A stretch of DNA of 64,000 nt from NCBI GenBank assembly GCA_004294225.1, contig REBA01000023.1, forward strand, positions 22,658 to 86,657, read 5' to 3'. Below the pieces are notes generated by a model. That model did not search any database. It worked only from the letters and a program-made list of their open reading frames with translations, and had not been told where the DNA came from. The position numbers and the translations under genes are program-made. Below are positions 36,976-46,701 of the stretch, piece by piece; position 1 is the first letter of the stretch, and each line of letters starts with the position of its first letter. The stretch comes from Cytophagales bacterium (GTDB lineage Bacteria; Bacteroidota; Bacteroidia; Cytophagales; Cytophagaceae).

Positions 36976-37623
36976 TTATTGTGAAACTTGGAGTTTATTC
37001 TTCACATATAAAGCAACTTTCCAACGTTCTTCTTGATCTAGTTGTGAAGCATGAGATAACATTCTACCTTTTCCATTAGAGATCACATGAAAGACATGTC
37101 CCATAGAAATCGTTTTTAATTGCCCTTCTGCAAGATTTGCAACACCTTTGAAAGGTTTATTAACAGGACCATCTCCTTTTCCTTCTGCTCCGTGACAGTG
37201 TGCACAGAATTTAGCATATAATAATTCTCCGTCTGCTAAATTTTTGGGAGAATTCTCTAAAGGATTTACTAACACTTTTGCAGCATAACTCAAACTGTCC
37301 TTAGGAATATGATAAGGCATAAAGCCATTTTTTGTTCGCTTAATTGTACCTTCTGCTGGAACCCTCATATTCATTTGATGGGGGTTGTGTGGATTTGAAT
37401 TATAATACTCTCCTACTCCATCATCGTCAGAGCTAATAAATACACCCTGATTTTCATCTGTAATTTGAGTTAAAGGTTCATATGCCTTAGAATGATACAT
37501 GTTAGGAGCAAACTCCCATCTAGTATTTTCATGGATACCAATATTTTTAAATTTTTCTTGATCAGTACAAGAAAACATAATAGCTCCTGCTATTATTAGG
37601 GATATATTTTTTGTTATTGACAT
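36976..37623 (-). CDS. actE: Alternative complex III cytochrome c subunit ActE
   Basis: A monohaem cytochrome c lipoprotein (215 residues from the chosen start). The ATG at 37623 gives the signal MSITKNISLIIAGAIMFSC with a lipidated Cys; the frame also extends to a GTG at 37635, which is less likely. The haem c site is CAHCH, followed by GKGDGPVNKPFKG and a distal Met candidate in GKGRMLSHASQL. In alternative complex III this subunit is the likely electron exit to the oxidase, whose genes follow in the same operon. Confidence 0.92.
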   Translation of the reverse strand: MSITKNISLIIAGAIMFSCTDQEKFKNIGIHENTRWEFAPNMYHSKAYEPLTQITDENQGVFISSDDDGVGEYYNSNPHNPHQMNMRVPAEGTIKRTKNGFMPYHIPKDSLSYAAKVLVNPLENSPKNLADGELLYAKFCAHCHGAEGKGDGPVNKPFKGVANLAEGQLKTISMGHVFHVISNGKGRMLSHASQLDQEERWKVALYVKNKLQVSQ

Positions 37624-37644
37624 AAATCTTAACACCTACTATAA

Positions 37645-38175
37645 TTAATTCAAGCTTTTAAAATTTACTTCTTGAGCACCATGATTTTTTAGAATCATCT
37701 CAATTTGTTGATTATTGAGCTTATTTTTAGCCAAATCTATAACCATTACAAACTTATCATCTGTACTCCTTGGGTCAAACATAAAAGGTTTGTTATTCCA
37801 AGGACCTAAACCACATATTGCCATAAATGTTCCAACCATTCCTAAAGAAGCAAGCAAAACCGTAGTTTCAAAAGTAATAGGGATAAAATCAGGTAGTGGA
37901 ACATAAGGCTTACCTCCTATATTCATTGGCCAATCATAACCCATCATTGCAATCATCATGGTCAAACCTAAACAGGTACCAGTCATTCCAAATAGAAATG
38001 CTGCAATAGGTAAGTTAGATGGTTTATACCCCAAAGCTGCATCTAAACCATGAACTGGGAACGGAGTAAATACTTCTTGAATTTTTACACCTTCAGTTCT
38101 TATTTGTTCAACACCATGTACCAATACATCTTCATCTTCAAAGATACCTAGTACAAAATTTTTACCTTTTTCCAT
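37645..38175 (-). CDS. actD: Alternative complex III subunit ActD (DUF3341)
   Basis: A 176-residue DUF3341 protein with two transmembrane helices (about 57-80 and 102-122) and no cofactor motif. Seen are GIFEDEDVLVHGVEQIRTEGV at the soluble N-terminus and LPIAAFLFGMTGTCLGLTMM at the first helix. It is a structural subunit of alternative complex III. Its ATG shares one base with the actC stop codon (TAATG), so translation is coupled. Confidence 0.92.
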   Translation of the reverse strand: MEKGKNFVLGIFEDEDVLVHGVEQIRTEGVKIQEVFTPFPVHGLDAALGYKPSNLPIAAFLFGMTGTCLGLTMMIAMMGYDWPMNIGGKPYVPLPDFIPITFETTVLLASLGMVGTFMAICGLGPWNNKPFMFDPRSTDDKFVMVIDLAKNKLNNQQIEMILKNHGAQEVNFKSLN

Positions 38176-39545
38176 TAGTGATTATGATCTTGTTGTTTTC
38201 CTGATGAAGATTTTAAAATTGATTTAACTTCAGCCATATTGATTACTGGGAAGTATTTTGCAAAAAGCAAAAACAAAGTAAAGAATAAACCAAAAGAAAA
38301 TAAGTAATCACCCACATCATATTTAGTAGGATAAAACATTGCCCATGACGATGGCAAATAGTCTCTATGTAATGAAGTAGCGATAATAACAAAACGTTCA
38401 AACCACATACCTATATTTACAACGATAGATAAAACAAAGGTAATTTTTATATTTCTTCTTACGCTTCTTATCCAAAATAATTGAGGAGAAATAACATTAC
38501 AAGTCATCATAGACCAATATGCCCACCAATATGGCCCAGTCATTCTATTCACAAATGCGTAACTTTCATAAGGAACACCAGAATACCAAGCAATAAAAAA
38601 CTCAGTAATATAAGCTATACCTACTATAGAACCTGTTAGGACAATGATTTTATTCATTGATTCAACATGTTCAATTGTTACATAATCTTGTAAATTGAAA
38701 ACTACCCTTGTAATCAACATTAATGTCAAAACCATTGCAAAACCGGAAAAAATAGCTCCCGCAACAAAATAGGGAGGGAAAATTGTTGTATGCCATCCAG
38801 GAATTACTGATGTTGCAAAGTCCATACTAACTATTGTATGAACAGAAAGTACCAATGGAGTAGATAATCCAGCTAAGACCAAACTAATTGCTTCATATCT
38901 TGACCAATGCTTTGCAGATCCAATCCAACCAAAACTTAATGCTCCGTAAATTACTCTTCTAACTCCTGTAGCACGTTCTCTAATAGTTGCAAAATCAGGT
39001 ATTAAGCCTACATACCAAAACACTAAAGATACAGTTAAATAAGTGCTAATTGCAAAAACGTCCCAAACAAGAGGAGAATTAAAATTTACCCACAAAGAAC
39101 CGAACGTATTTGGTAAAGGGAGTGCCCAATAAGCCATCCATGGACGTCCCATGTGAGCAAGAATAAAACTAGCAGCACATAATACTGCAAAAATAGTCAT
39201 CGCTTCTGCAGCTCTATTTATGGAAGTTCTCCATTTCTGTCTGAACAGTAAAAGTACAGCTGAAATCAAAGTACCAGCATGGCCAATACCCACCCACCAA
39301 ACAAAGTTAGTAATATCCCAAGCCCAACCAATAGTTTTATTTAATCCCCATAAACCTAAACCTTCCCACCAAGTCATCCAAAGGCAGTAAGAACCATAAA
39401 TAAGGCATATCACTGATAAAGTGAAAGCAATAATCCACATTTTAGAAGGTTTACCTTCTACTTGCTTACATATATCTGTGGTAACATCTGAAATTGTTTT
39501 CCCACCTGTCACCAATGGTGGTCTTACCGGAGAAGTAACTTGCAT
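38175..39545 (-). CDS. actC: Alternative complex III subunit ActC (quinol-binding)
   Basis: An NrfD/PsrC-family integral membrane protein (456 residues, about ten helices) expected to hold the menaquinol-oxidation site beside the iron-sulfur subunit ActB. Seen are [21 protein letters not shown] near residue 90, [36 protein letters not shown] and [22 protein letters not shown], all typical of ActC. It lies between actB and actD, 30 bases after actB. Confidence 0.95.
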   Translation of the reverse strand: MQVTSPVRPPLVTGGKTISDVTTDICKQVEGKPSKMWIIAFTLSVICLIYGSYCLWMTWWEGLGLWGLNKTIGWAWDITNFVWWVGIGHAGTLISAVLLLFRQKWRTSINRAAEAMTIFAVLCAASFILAHMGRPWMAYWALPLPNTFGSLWVNFNSPLVWDVFAISTYLTVSLVFWYVGLIPDFATIRERATGVRRVIYGALSFGWIGSAKHWSRYEAISLVLAGLSTPLVLSVHTIVSMDFATSVIPGWHTTIFPPYFVAGAIFSGFAMVLTLMLITRVVFNLQDYVTIEHVESMNKIIVLTGSIVGIAYITEFFIAWYSGVPYESYAFVNRMTGPYWWAYWSMMTCNVISPQLFWIRSVRRNIKITFVLSIVVNIGMWFERFVIIATSLHRDYLPSSWAMFYPTKYDVGDYLFSFGLFFTLFLLFAKYFPVINMAEVKSILKSSSGKQQDHNH

Positions 39546-39575
39546 AATTAATTTATTATTCCTTTTTATTAAAAA

Positions 39576-42500
39576 TTAAACGTTTCTTATTTTAGTCAAA
39601 TAGGATACATTGGGTTGAACATTCAATTCTTCTAAAACATGATATGCTCTTTCCTTATTTTCTAAATTGAGTTGATTGAAAATTTCTGTTTCTGAATCAT
39701 TCATATCTCCAAAAACTATTGCTTCAGATGGACATGAAGAAGCACATGCTGTTTTTATCTCACCATCTTTTGGTCTTCTTCCTTCTTTTTTAGCAGTCAA
39801 TTTCCCCTCTTGAATTCTTTGAACACAAAGGCTACATTTTTCCATTACTCCTCTTGACCTTACAGTAACATCAGGATTAAGAACCATTTTACCTAAAGTA
39901 TTGTTCATTGAAGTATTCTCAGGAAACTTACTATTGTCAAAGTATTTAAACCAATTGAATCTTCTAACTTTATACGGACAGTTATTTGCACAATATCTAG
40001 TTCCTATGCAACGATTATATGCCATCATGTTTAGACCTTCTGAACTATGAGGAGTGGCGGCTACAGGACAGACAGTCTCGCAAGGAGCATGATTACAATG
40101 CTGACACATCATAGGTTGATAAGTAACTTGTGGATTTTCTGAGGCTTGCTCTAAATCATTATAGGTACTTCCATCATCCCTTTTAAAATATTTATCTACA
40201 CCTTTTTCAGGCATCTCTGCATCACTACTATAGTATCTATCAATACGAATCCAATGCATTTCTCTTCGGTTAGAGACTTCTTTTTTTCCAACGACTGGAA
40301 CATTATTCTCTGCTTGACAACTAATCACGCAGGCACCGCATCCAGTACATGAATTCAAATCAATAACCATCCCCCATTTATGATTAGGGAATTTGTGTTC
40401 ACCTGACCATGCAGAAATCTCAACAGGTTTTTTCTTACCATCTGGTGTAGTAACCATTGGATGAAATCTACCCGCATCAGGATTTTTTATATACTCTGAT
40501 AAAATGGAATCTTGTATAATTGGTCTAGCCATTATAGTCTCATGAGTCTGAGTTTGAGCTAATGCCTCTACTTCACCAGTTGCAGATATAGTAATATTAT
40601 TTGCATAATATTGCAATGTTCCATTAGTATAAGTCAGGAAAGGGTATGCATTTACTCCGACATTATTAGCACATTTACCAGCTTTGCTTCTTCCATATCC
40701 AATAGCTAATGAGAAAGTTCCATTTGCTTGACCTGGTTGTATTACTAAAGGAAGTGGCTTATCAATTGCCTTTCCATTTATGGTGACATTAACTAATGCT
40801 CCTTGAGCTAATTGATTATCTTTTGCATATTTATGAGAAACAGCAACATAATTATCCCAAGTTACTTTTGAAATAGGGTCTGGGAATTCTTGAAGCCATG
40901 GATTATTGGCTTGGTTTCCAGTTCCAATACCTACCTTTTCATATAATTTAACTTCTATAGCAGAATTATCTGATTGATATTTTTTACTTATTTCTGAGGA
41001 AATTTGACTTAAATCTGATGATACAAATGTTGAAGGTAAACTTTCTGAATTAACTTCAAAAACACCATTGTGAAGTGCTAAATCCCAAGAAGATTGGAAA
41101 TCGGTTTTTAAAATGTTAGCACTCCAATAAGATTGGATATAATTATAATAATTAGATGGATTAGTAGAAATCCATGATAATAAACTTTCTTGAGCTGACC
41201 TATTCTCTTTAAAAAGAGGGGTAATTGTAGGTTGTGCTAAACTGTAAATTCCTTTTTTAGGTTCTGCATCATTCCACGACTCTAAATAATGGGTGTCAGG
41301 ACAAATAAATTTACATAACGAAGCTGTCTCATCTTCTCTATCTGAAAAAGAAACAGTAGTTGATATTTTACTTAATACCGAAGATAATTCACCTCCTAAA
41401 GGATGATCATAAACGGGGTTACAGTTATAAAAGATAACTGAAGAAATTTTACCATTTTTTGCATCTTGTATAAAATTATACATTGCTGTATCGTCTCCTT
41501 TATAGAGATTACATGGCTTTGAAATATCTATTGTGTTAGCGTAATTTCCTAATAAATTATTAATTTCATTAACAATCAATTGGATATTAACATCATTAGA
41601 ACCAGATACTACTATTGATTTACCCCTATTAGATAATAAGTCTTTTGCAATTTTATCAATAGTGGCGTTTTTTATTGATTTTGTGGTAAGCTTAGATGAA
41701 GATAATTGATTGAATAATTCCGCTACTAATAAACCTTCTTGAGATGGTTTGATGGGTAACCTAGTATCTGCATTACTTCCTGTAAGTGATAAGTTGGTTT
41801 CAATCTGATAATGGCGAACCATTGTTTTTTTACTTTTCCCTAATTTTTTGCCTTTAGCATACTGTTTAGAATATTCAATTGGAGAAATCCAAGTACCTAA
41901 AAAATCAGCACCAAAACTTACAATTACATTTGCTTTTGAAAAATCGTATGATGGAACTACGTAATTGCCGAATGATATTTGATTGGCTTTGAGTAAGCCA
42001 GAAACTGAATTAGCATCATATTGAATGTGCTCAGTAACAGGATATTTATTTTTAAATTCCGAAATAACTGAAAGCGTAGATGGGCTATTAATCGAAGAAG
42101 AAATAATTCTGATTGAAGCACTTGTATTTAAAGCAGCAGTTATTTTGTTATCAGCTTCATCTATTTTAATTTTTTTGCCTGATTCTTTAAAATACTGTAA
42201 TCTTTCAGTATCGTATAAAGAAAGTACACTTGCCTGAACTCTAGCACTGGAACCACCACCAGTAACACTAGACATTGGGTTTCCTTCAATTTTGATAGGA
42301 CGACCTTCTCTAGTTTTAACTAAAATACTTGCATATTCTCCACCATTTTGATAAGTAGAAGCATACCAGTTCGCAATACCTGGATCTACATCCTCTGGTT
42401 TATTTACGTAAGGAATCACTTTTTTAATAGGAGCCTCACAGGCAGCAAGAGATGCCGCAGTAACACTAAATCCTAACAACTTTAAAAAATCTCTTCTCCC

Positions 42501-42647
42501 GTTATTAGAGGAATCTTCATCTGAAGAGTTAGAAGATTCTTTTATAGGGAGAAAATCCGGGAATTCACTTAACGAATTCTTTATGAATTGTGGGTCATTT
42601 GAGAGTTCTTCTATACCTTTCCAGTATTTTTTATTATTACCGTTCAT
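39576..42647 (-). CDS. actB: Alternative complex III iron-sulfur subunit ActB
   Basis: The large peripheral subunit (1023 residues). An extended N-terminus leads to a twin-arginine signal RRDFLKLLGF (Arg51-Arg52) and a lipobox ending at Cys70 (LAAC), so it is exported folded and probably lipid-anchored. The central 600 residues form a molybdopterin-oxidoreductase-like domain without cofactor-binding signatures. The C-terminal ferredoxin-like domain carries four Cys groups: CTGCGACVISC, CQHCNHAPCETVC, CIGTRYCANNC and CSLC with CASSC, enough for three [4Fe-4S] and one [3Fe-4S] clusters as in the known family. It moves electrons from quinol at ActC towards the haems of ActA. Confidence 0.95.
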   Translation of the reverse strand: MNGNNKKYWKGIEELSNDPQFIKNSLSEFPDFLPIKESSNSSDEDSSNNGRRDFLKLLGFSVTAASLAACEAPIKKVIPYVNKPEDVDPGIANWYASTYQNGGEYASILVKTREGRPIKIEGNPMSSVTGGGSSARVQASVLSLYDTERLQYFKESGKKIKIDEADNKITAALNTSASIRIISSSINSPSTLSVISEFKNKYPVTEHIQYDANSVSGLLKANQISFGNYVVPSYDFSKANVIVSFGADFLGTWISPIEYSKQYAKGKKLGKSKKTMVRHYQIETNLSLTGSNADTRLPIKPSQEGLLVAELFNQLSSSKLTTKSIKNATIDKIAKDLLSNRGKSIVVSGSNDVNIQLIVNEINNLLGNYANTIDISKPCNLYKGDDTAMYNFIQDAKNGKISSVIFYNCNPVYDHPLGGELSSVLSKISTTVSFSDREDETASLCKFICPDTHYLESWNDAEPKKGIYSLAQPTITPLFKENRSAQESLLSWISTNPSNYYNYIQSYWSANILKTDFQSSWDLALHNGVFEVNSESLPSTFVSSDLSQISSEISKKYQSDNSAIEVKLYEKVGIGTGNQANNPWLQEFPDPISKVTWDNYVAVSHKYAKDNQLAQGALVNVTINGKAIDKPLPLVIQPGQANGTFSLAIGYGRSKAGKCANNVGVNAYPFLTYTNGTLQYYANNITISATGEVEALAQTQTHETIMARPIIQDSILSEYIKNPDAGRFHPMVTTPDGKKKPVEISAWSGEHKFPNHKWGMVIDLNSCTGCGACVISCQAENNVPVVGKKEVSNRREMHWIRIDRYYSSDAEMPEKGVDKYFKRDDGSTYNDLEQASENPQVTYQPMMCQHCNHAPCETVCPVAATPHSSEGLNMMAYNRCIGTRYCANNCPYKVRRFNWFKYFDNSKFPENTSMNNTLGKMVLNPDVTVRSRGVMEKCSLCVQRIQEGKLTAKKEGRRPKDGEIKTACASSCPSEAIVFGDMNDSETEIFNQLNLENKERAYHVLEELNVQPNVSYLTKIRNV

Positions 42648-42698
42648 TCTTAGTATATATTAAAAGTATTAAGAGGTCTTATATTTTATTTATAAAGA

Positions 42699-43973
42699 TT
42701 AGTAATGGCATTTAGAGCATTCTAAACCACCTATGTCAGCTACTTTCAAATCCTTTTTACTAACTTGATTGTGCGATTCTAATAACTTAGCATAGTAATC
42801 ATTATCTTTTCCATTTACTTTTGTTTCTCTATGGCAATTAATACACCAACCCATAGTTAAAGGAGCGTGCTGATGAACAACTTCCATTGTATCTATCTGA
42901 CCATGACAGTTAGTGCATTCAAGACCACCTACCTTCACGTGTTGAGCATGGTTGAAATAAGACAAATCTGGCAAATTATGAATTCTTACCCACTTTACTG
43001 GAGTATTAGTCTCATATGCCTTCACTACTTTAGCTATTGCTGCTTCTCCATATTTTGGTCCTTTTTTGATTTGGCTATGACAGTTCATACAAATATTTAA
43101 GGATGGAATATTAGCTTGCTTACCCTTAGTTACTCCTGTATGACAATAGTTACAATCAATTTTATATTCTCCAGCATGTAGTTTATGAGAGAAAGGAATA
43201 GGCTGAACTGGCTGATAGCCTTGTTCTACACCTACATAGAACATAGTGTTCCAACATGCTCTTGCACCCCAAGCAACAAATACTATAGATACTACTGTGA
43301 TAAAACCTTTACTTTTAAAGAAAGCTACAAAGTCAATTTTTTGATTAACTAAAACTTTATCTGCTTCCTCTAAATTTGCTTCTTTATCTTTTAGGTATTT
43401 TCTCAATACAGAAGAAAATACAATTAAAATAACTAATACTAATACTAAAATCACAACAAGTAAAATTATAGTCAAATCTCCATAGGGATTAGAAGCATTT
43501 GACTTATCAGTAGAAGAAGCATCTTTTGCACCATCTACAGCTTGAGCTGTAACAGGAGCTTTGCTACCTTCAACTTTAATATATTCAACAATAGAAGTGA
43601 TTTCTGCATCTGAAAGATTAGGAAAGGAAGTCATCTGAGTTTTATTGTACTTATTGTACAAATCAACAGCATATTGATCTCCACTTGCAATCACCTTTGT
43701 TGAATTCTTAACAAAAGATATTATCCAAGGAAGTTGACGTCTTTTATGAACATCTTTGAGGGCTGGCCCTACCACTACATCATGAATAGCATGGCAAGTA
43801 ACGCAATTTTGTTTAAATAAAGTTGCTCCCTGATCTATTATTGCTTGATCAGCTGCAACAGCACCATTGGTATTTTTTGTGGTATCCTGTGCAGATACCT
43901 CAAAATTTAACTCAAATGAAATTAAAAAAATTACTAATGATGCGGAGAGAATTTTAAGTCGTTTAAGAAACAT
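42699..43973 (-). CDS. actA: Alternative complex III multihaem cytochrome subunit ActA
   Basis: First gene of the operon. Counted from the longest frame (start 44015, 438 residues) there are six CxxCH haem c sites: Cys71-His75, Cys288-His292, Cys309-His313, Cys367-His371, Cys391-His395 and Cys433-His437. The first lies in a separate N-terminal monohaem domain, then come a transmembrane helix (about 182-202), a second hydrophobic segment (238-250) and the pentahaem part. I choose the ATG at 43973 (MFLKRLKILSASLVIFLISF, a good signal peptide ending VSAQ), because the operon promoter at 44023-44053 would put the transcript start near 44016, leaving no room for a leader before the 44015 start. 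Confidence 0.92.
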   Translation of the reverse strand: MFLKRLKILSASLVIFLISFELNFEVSAQDTTKNTNGAVAADQAIIDQGATLFKQNCVTCHAIHDVVVGPALKDVHKRRQLPWIISFVKNSTKVIASGDQYAVDLYNKYNKTQMTSFPNLSDAEITSIVEYIKVEGSKAPVTAQAVDGAKDASSTDKSNASNPYGDLTIILLVVILVLVLVILIVFSSVLRKYLKDKEANLEEADKVLVNQKIDFVAFFKSKGFITVVSIVFVAWGARACWNTMFYVGVEQGYQPVQPIPFSHKLHAGEYKIDCNYCHTGVTKGKQANIPSLNICMNCHSQIKKGPKYGEAAIAKVVKAYETNTPVKWVRIHNLPDLSYFNHAQHVKVGGLECTNCHGQIDTMEVVHQHAPLTMGWCINCHRETKVNGKDNDYYAKLLESHNQVSKKDLKVADIGGLECSKCHY

Positions 43974-44022
43974 AAAAAGGAGTATATTCTTATTGTTTTT
44001 TGTCATATTTATCAAGACCTCA

Positions 44023-44053
44023 CAAATGTAATAGCCATGAAATTTAAATCAAA
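44023..44053 (-). promoter_or_regulatory. Promoter of the act/cta respiratory operon
   Basis: On the minus strand TTTG (44053-44050), a 19-base spacer and TACATTTG (44030-44023) fit the Bacteroidota consensus perfectly. Transcription should start near 44016. The remaining 177 bases up to the MFS gene (44054-44230) are AT-rich and show no gene or clear structure. Confidence 0.8.
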
Positions 44054-44230
44054 TTTATTTATCTATTAAATATTTATTTTTTATCAACTTTTTCAACTAT
44101 TCAAATCTAACTCTATGAATCACAATATCGAAGTTATGAAATATAGTTATTTAGAATGAATTCAAATTATAATTAATTCAAGTTTATACTTTATAGAATC
44201 ATACCCAATCGGCTAAAAACAAAGAATCAA

Positions 44231-45505
44231 CTATGACATATTTATGATTTTTTTGATTTTATACCCATCCATTCCGTAATATAAAATATAGATATAACAT
44301 AGAATAGGAATCGTATAAGCTATTCTAGTTCCAAATAAATCAGACATAAACCCCAACGCAAGTGGGACGATTGCTCCACCAACTATTGCCATGATTAAAA
44401 GTGAAGAACCTTTTTTGGTATTTACCCCTAATCCTTCTATCGCTAAAGGAAAAATTGATGGCCATAGTACTGAATTACTAAAACCTACAAGCATTATACA
44501 CCACAATGAAATGTAACTAGTATTAGCAATAGAAACTACAATTAATAGTATTGCAAGCAATGAATAATAAATAATGGCTTTATTGGGTTTAATATAAGGA
44601 AGCAAAAATATTCCAATAAATCTACCAATCATGGCTGAAAGCCCATAACCTGATATAAAAAAGCTTCCTTTCTGTTCTGTGAAATCTTTCAGGTTAAGAT
44701 ATTGGGCGTATCTTATTAAGAAATCTACCACACTAACCTCAGCTCCTACATACATAAAGATTGCAATGATACCTAAGGTAAGATTTCTATGTTTAAAAAT
44801 GCTTTTTCGTGTTGTTTTACTGGGAGCATTTATGGTCTCATTTTGTATTTCTAAATCGGGTATTTTTGAGAATTTTACTAACACACATAAAAATAATAAA
44901 CACGATGCCAAGACTAGGTATGGCAACTTTACTGAAGCTGCTTCACCATTTAAAAAAGTTAATTTCTCGGATTCTTTCATTAAACTAATTTCAAGTTCTG
45001 TGATTTCAACTCTTGAAAGAATAAACCACCCCCCAATAATTGGCCCCAAGGTACCTCCTAAGGAATTAAAAGCACCTACCAAACTTATTCTAGACGATGC
45101 TTTATCTGGGCTTCCTAACAATGAAACATAAGGATTTGCTGCTACTTGAAGAAGAGTAATTCCAGAAGCCAAAACTCCTAAAGCAAATAAAAAAAACACG
45201 TAAACCCTAGTATTTGCAGCTGGAAGAAATAGTACCGCTCCAACAAAACAAATAAACAAACCTAATATGATTCCATTTTTGTAACCTATCTTTTGAATAA
45301 GCAAACCAGAAGGTATTGAAAACAAAAAATAAGCACTAAAAAATGCAAATGGAACAAAAGCAGATATAAAATCATCGAGCTGGCATGCTCTTTTTAAATG
45401 TGGAATTAGTATGGCATTTAGGCTAGTTACAAAACCAAAAATAAAAAATAGAATAGTAATAATAATTAATGGAATTAAAGCACTTATTCGATGATATATA
45501 TTCAT
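44231..45505 (-). CDS. FucP-family sugar/H+ symporter (MFS)
   Basis: A 424-residue major facilitator with 12 predicted helices of the fucose/glucose-galactose (FucP/GluP) branch. Seen are the start LIIITILFFIFGFVTSLNAILIPHLK (shown only in part here), GITLLQVAANPYVSLLG and SRISLVGAFNSLGGTLGPIIGG, which are signature stretches of FHS sugar symporters. It lies alone between the act operon and murB, with no sugar-catabolic genes nearby, so the sugar cannot be assigned. Confidence 0.9.
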   Translation of the reverse strand: MNIYHRISALIPLIIITILFFIFGFVTSLNAILIPHLKRACQLDDFISAFVPFAFFSAYFLFSIPSGLLIQKIGYKNGIILGLFICFVGAVLFLPAANTRVYVFFLFALGVLASGITLLQVAANPYVSLLGSPDKASSRISLVGAFNSLGGTLGPIIGGWFILSRVEITELEISLMKESEKLTFLNGEAASVKLPYLVLASCLLFLCVLVKFSKIPDLEIQNETINAPSKTTRKSIFKHRNLTLGIIAIFMYVGAEVSVVDFLIRYAQYLNLKDFTEQKGSFFISGYGLSAMIGRFIGIFLLPYIKPNKAIIYYSLLAILLIVVSIANTSYISLWCIMLVGFSNSVLWPSIFPLAIEGLGVNTKKGSSLLIMAIVGGAIVPLALGFMSDLFGTRIAYTIPILCYIYILYYGMDGYKIKKIINMS

Positions 45506-45532
45506 TGACTTTTATTTTTTAGTATTTAATAA

Positions 45533-45540
45533 CAAATATA
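45533..45540 (-). promoter_or_regulatory. Putative -7 element for the MFS transporter
   Basis: TATATTTG on the minus strand matches TAnnTTTG, 28 bases upstream of the transporter ATG. No TTTG is found at the right distance. Confidence 0.45.
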
Positions 45541-45592
45541 TAATTAGAAAAAGAACATTGAAGTATAATTTCAAATAATACAACATAAATAA

Positions 45593-45600
45593 TAGCTTTG
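45593..45600 (+). promoter_or_regulatory. Putative -7 element for murB
   Basis: TAGCTTTG matches TAnnTTTG, 18 bases upstream of the murB ATG. This would give a leader of only about 12 nt. The -33 region is weak. Confidence 0.45.
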
Positions 45601-45618
45601 TATCGAAAATTATAGGCA

Positions 45619-46641
45619 ATGGTAATAAACATTCAAGAAAATATCTCTTTAAAAAAATACAATACTTTCGGCATAGAAGCCAATGCAAGATATTTTGCAA
45701 AATTTAAATCTATAGAAGAATTGAATGACCTTCTCAAACATAAGAATTTTATTGGTGTTCCAACAATTATTTTAGGTGGAGGAAGTAATGTATTGTTTAC
45801 AAAAAACTTTGATGGACTTGTGCTCATCAATGAAATAAAAGGAATAGAAATAGTAAATGAAGATAATAATAGGGTACATATTAAGTCTGGTGCTGGAGAG
45901 GTCTGGAATGATTTGGTAATATTTTGTATCAATAACAATTGGGGAGGCATTGAAAATCTATCCTTAATTCCTGGAACTGTTGGTGCCTCTCCTATGCAGA
46001 ATATAGGGGCTTACGGTGTTGAAATTAAAGATGTTTTTCACAGTTTAACTGCTTTAGAAAAAGAAACTGGTCAATTAAAAATATTTCATAAAAAAGATTG
46101 TGAATTTGGATATCGAGAAAGTGTATTTAAAAAACAATTGAGAGATAAGTACATCATCATTGATGTAACTTTTGAACTGCTCAAAAACCCACAATTAAAC
46201 ACTAGTTATGGAGCAATAACTGAAGTCTTAAATCAAATGAATATCGAGACCCCAACTATAAGGGATGTAAGTGCAGCTGTTTGTCAAATAAGAACAAGTA
46301 AACTTCCTAATCCTAAAGACATTGGTAATGCTGGGAGTTTTTTTAAGAACCCAGAAATTTCAGAAGAACAGTACTTCGAATTACAGAAATTATTTGAAAA
46401 TATCCCTAGTTACCCAACCAAAAATGGGTTTGTGAAGGTTCCTGCAGGTTGGCTCAATGAACAATGTGGTTGGAAAGGCAAAAGACTAGGAAACTATGGA
46501 GTTCATAAAAATCAAGCACTGGTACTTGTCAATTACGGAAATGCTGATGGTTATGATATTTACTTGCTCTCTGAAGCAATCAAAAAGAGTGTGAAAGAAA
46601 AATTTAATATTACTTTAGAAACAGAAGTAAATATTTTATAA
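45619..46641 (+). CDS. murB: UDP-N-acetylmuramate dehydrogenase
   Basis: A FAD enzyme (340 residues) that reduces UDP-GlcNAc-enolpyruvate to UDP-MurNAc in peptidoglycan synthesis. FAD-binding segments are GGGSNVLFT and LIPGTVGASPMQNIGAYGVEI; active-site residues include the Arg in GYRESVFK, the proton-donor Ser in NAGSFFKNP and the Glu in LETEVNIL at the C-terminus. The GYRESVFK loop shows it is a type I MurB like E. coli's. It is a single-gene unit that ends at a strong terminator shared with sucD. Confidence 0.95.
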   Translation: MVINIQENISLKKYNTFGIEANARYFAKFKSIEELNDLLKHKNFIGVPTIILGGGSNVLFTKNFDGLVLINEIKGIEIVNEDNNRVHIKSGAGEVWNDLVIFCINNNWGGIENLSLIPGTVGASPMQNIGAYGVEIKDVFHSLTALEKETGQLKIFHKKDCEFGYRESVFKKQLRDKYIIIDVTFELLKNPQLNTSYGAITEVLNQMNIETPTIRDVSAAVCQIRTSKLPNPKDIGNAGSFFKNPEISEEQYFELQKLFENIPSYPTKNGFVKVPAGWLNEQCGWKGKRLGNYGVHKNQALVLVNYGNADGYDIYLLSEAIKKSVKEKFNITLETEVNIL

Positions 46642-46651
46642 GCTCAAATTA

Positions 46652-46699
46652 TTTTTTTATTAAGCCTCATCATCAGATTAATGAGGCTTAATAAAAAAA
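46652..46699. terminator. Bidirectional intrinsic terminator
   Basis: A 19-bp perfect inverted repeat with core TTAAGCCTCAT / ATGAGGCTTAA and a 10-base loop, flanked by T and A runs, separates the convergent murB and sucD genes. Confidence 0.93.
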
Positions 46700-46701
46700 G
46701 A

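Noticed and set aside
44679..45131. 150-codon frame on the plus strand opposite the MFS transporter
   Set aside because: Antisense shadow of a well-conserved transporter gene.
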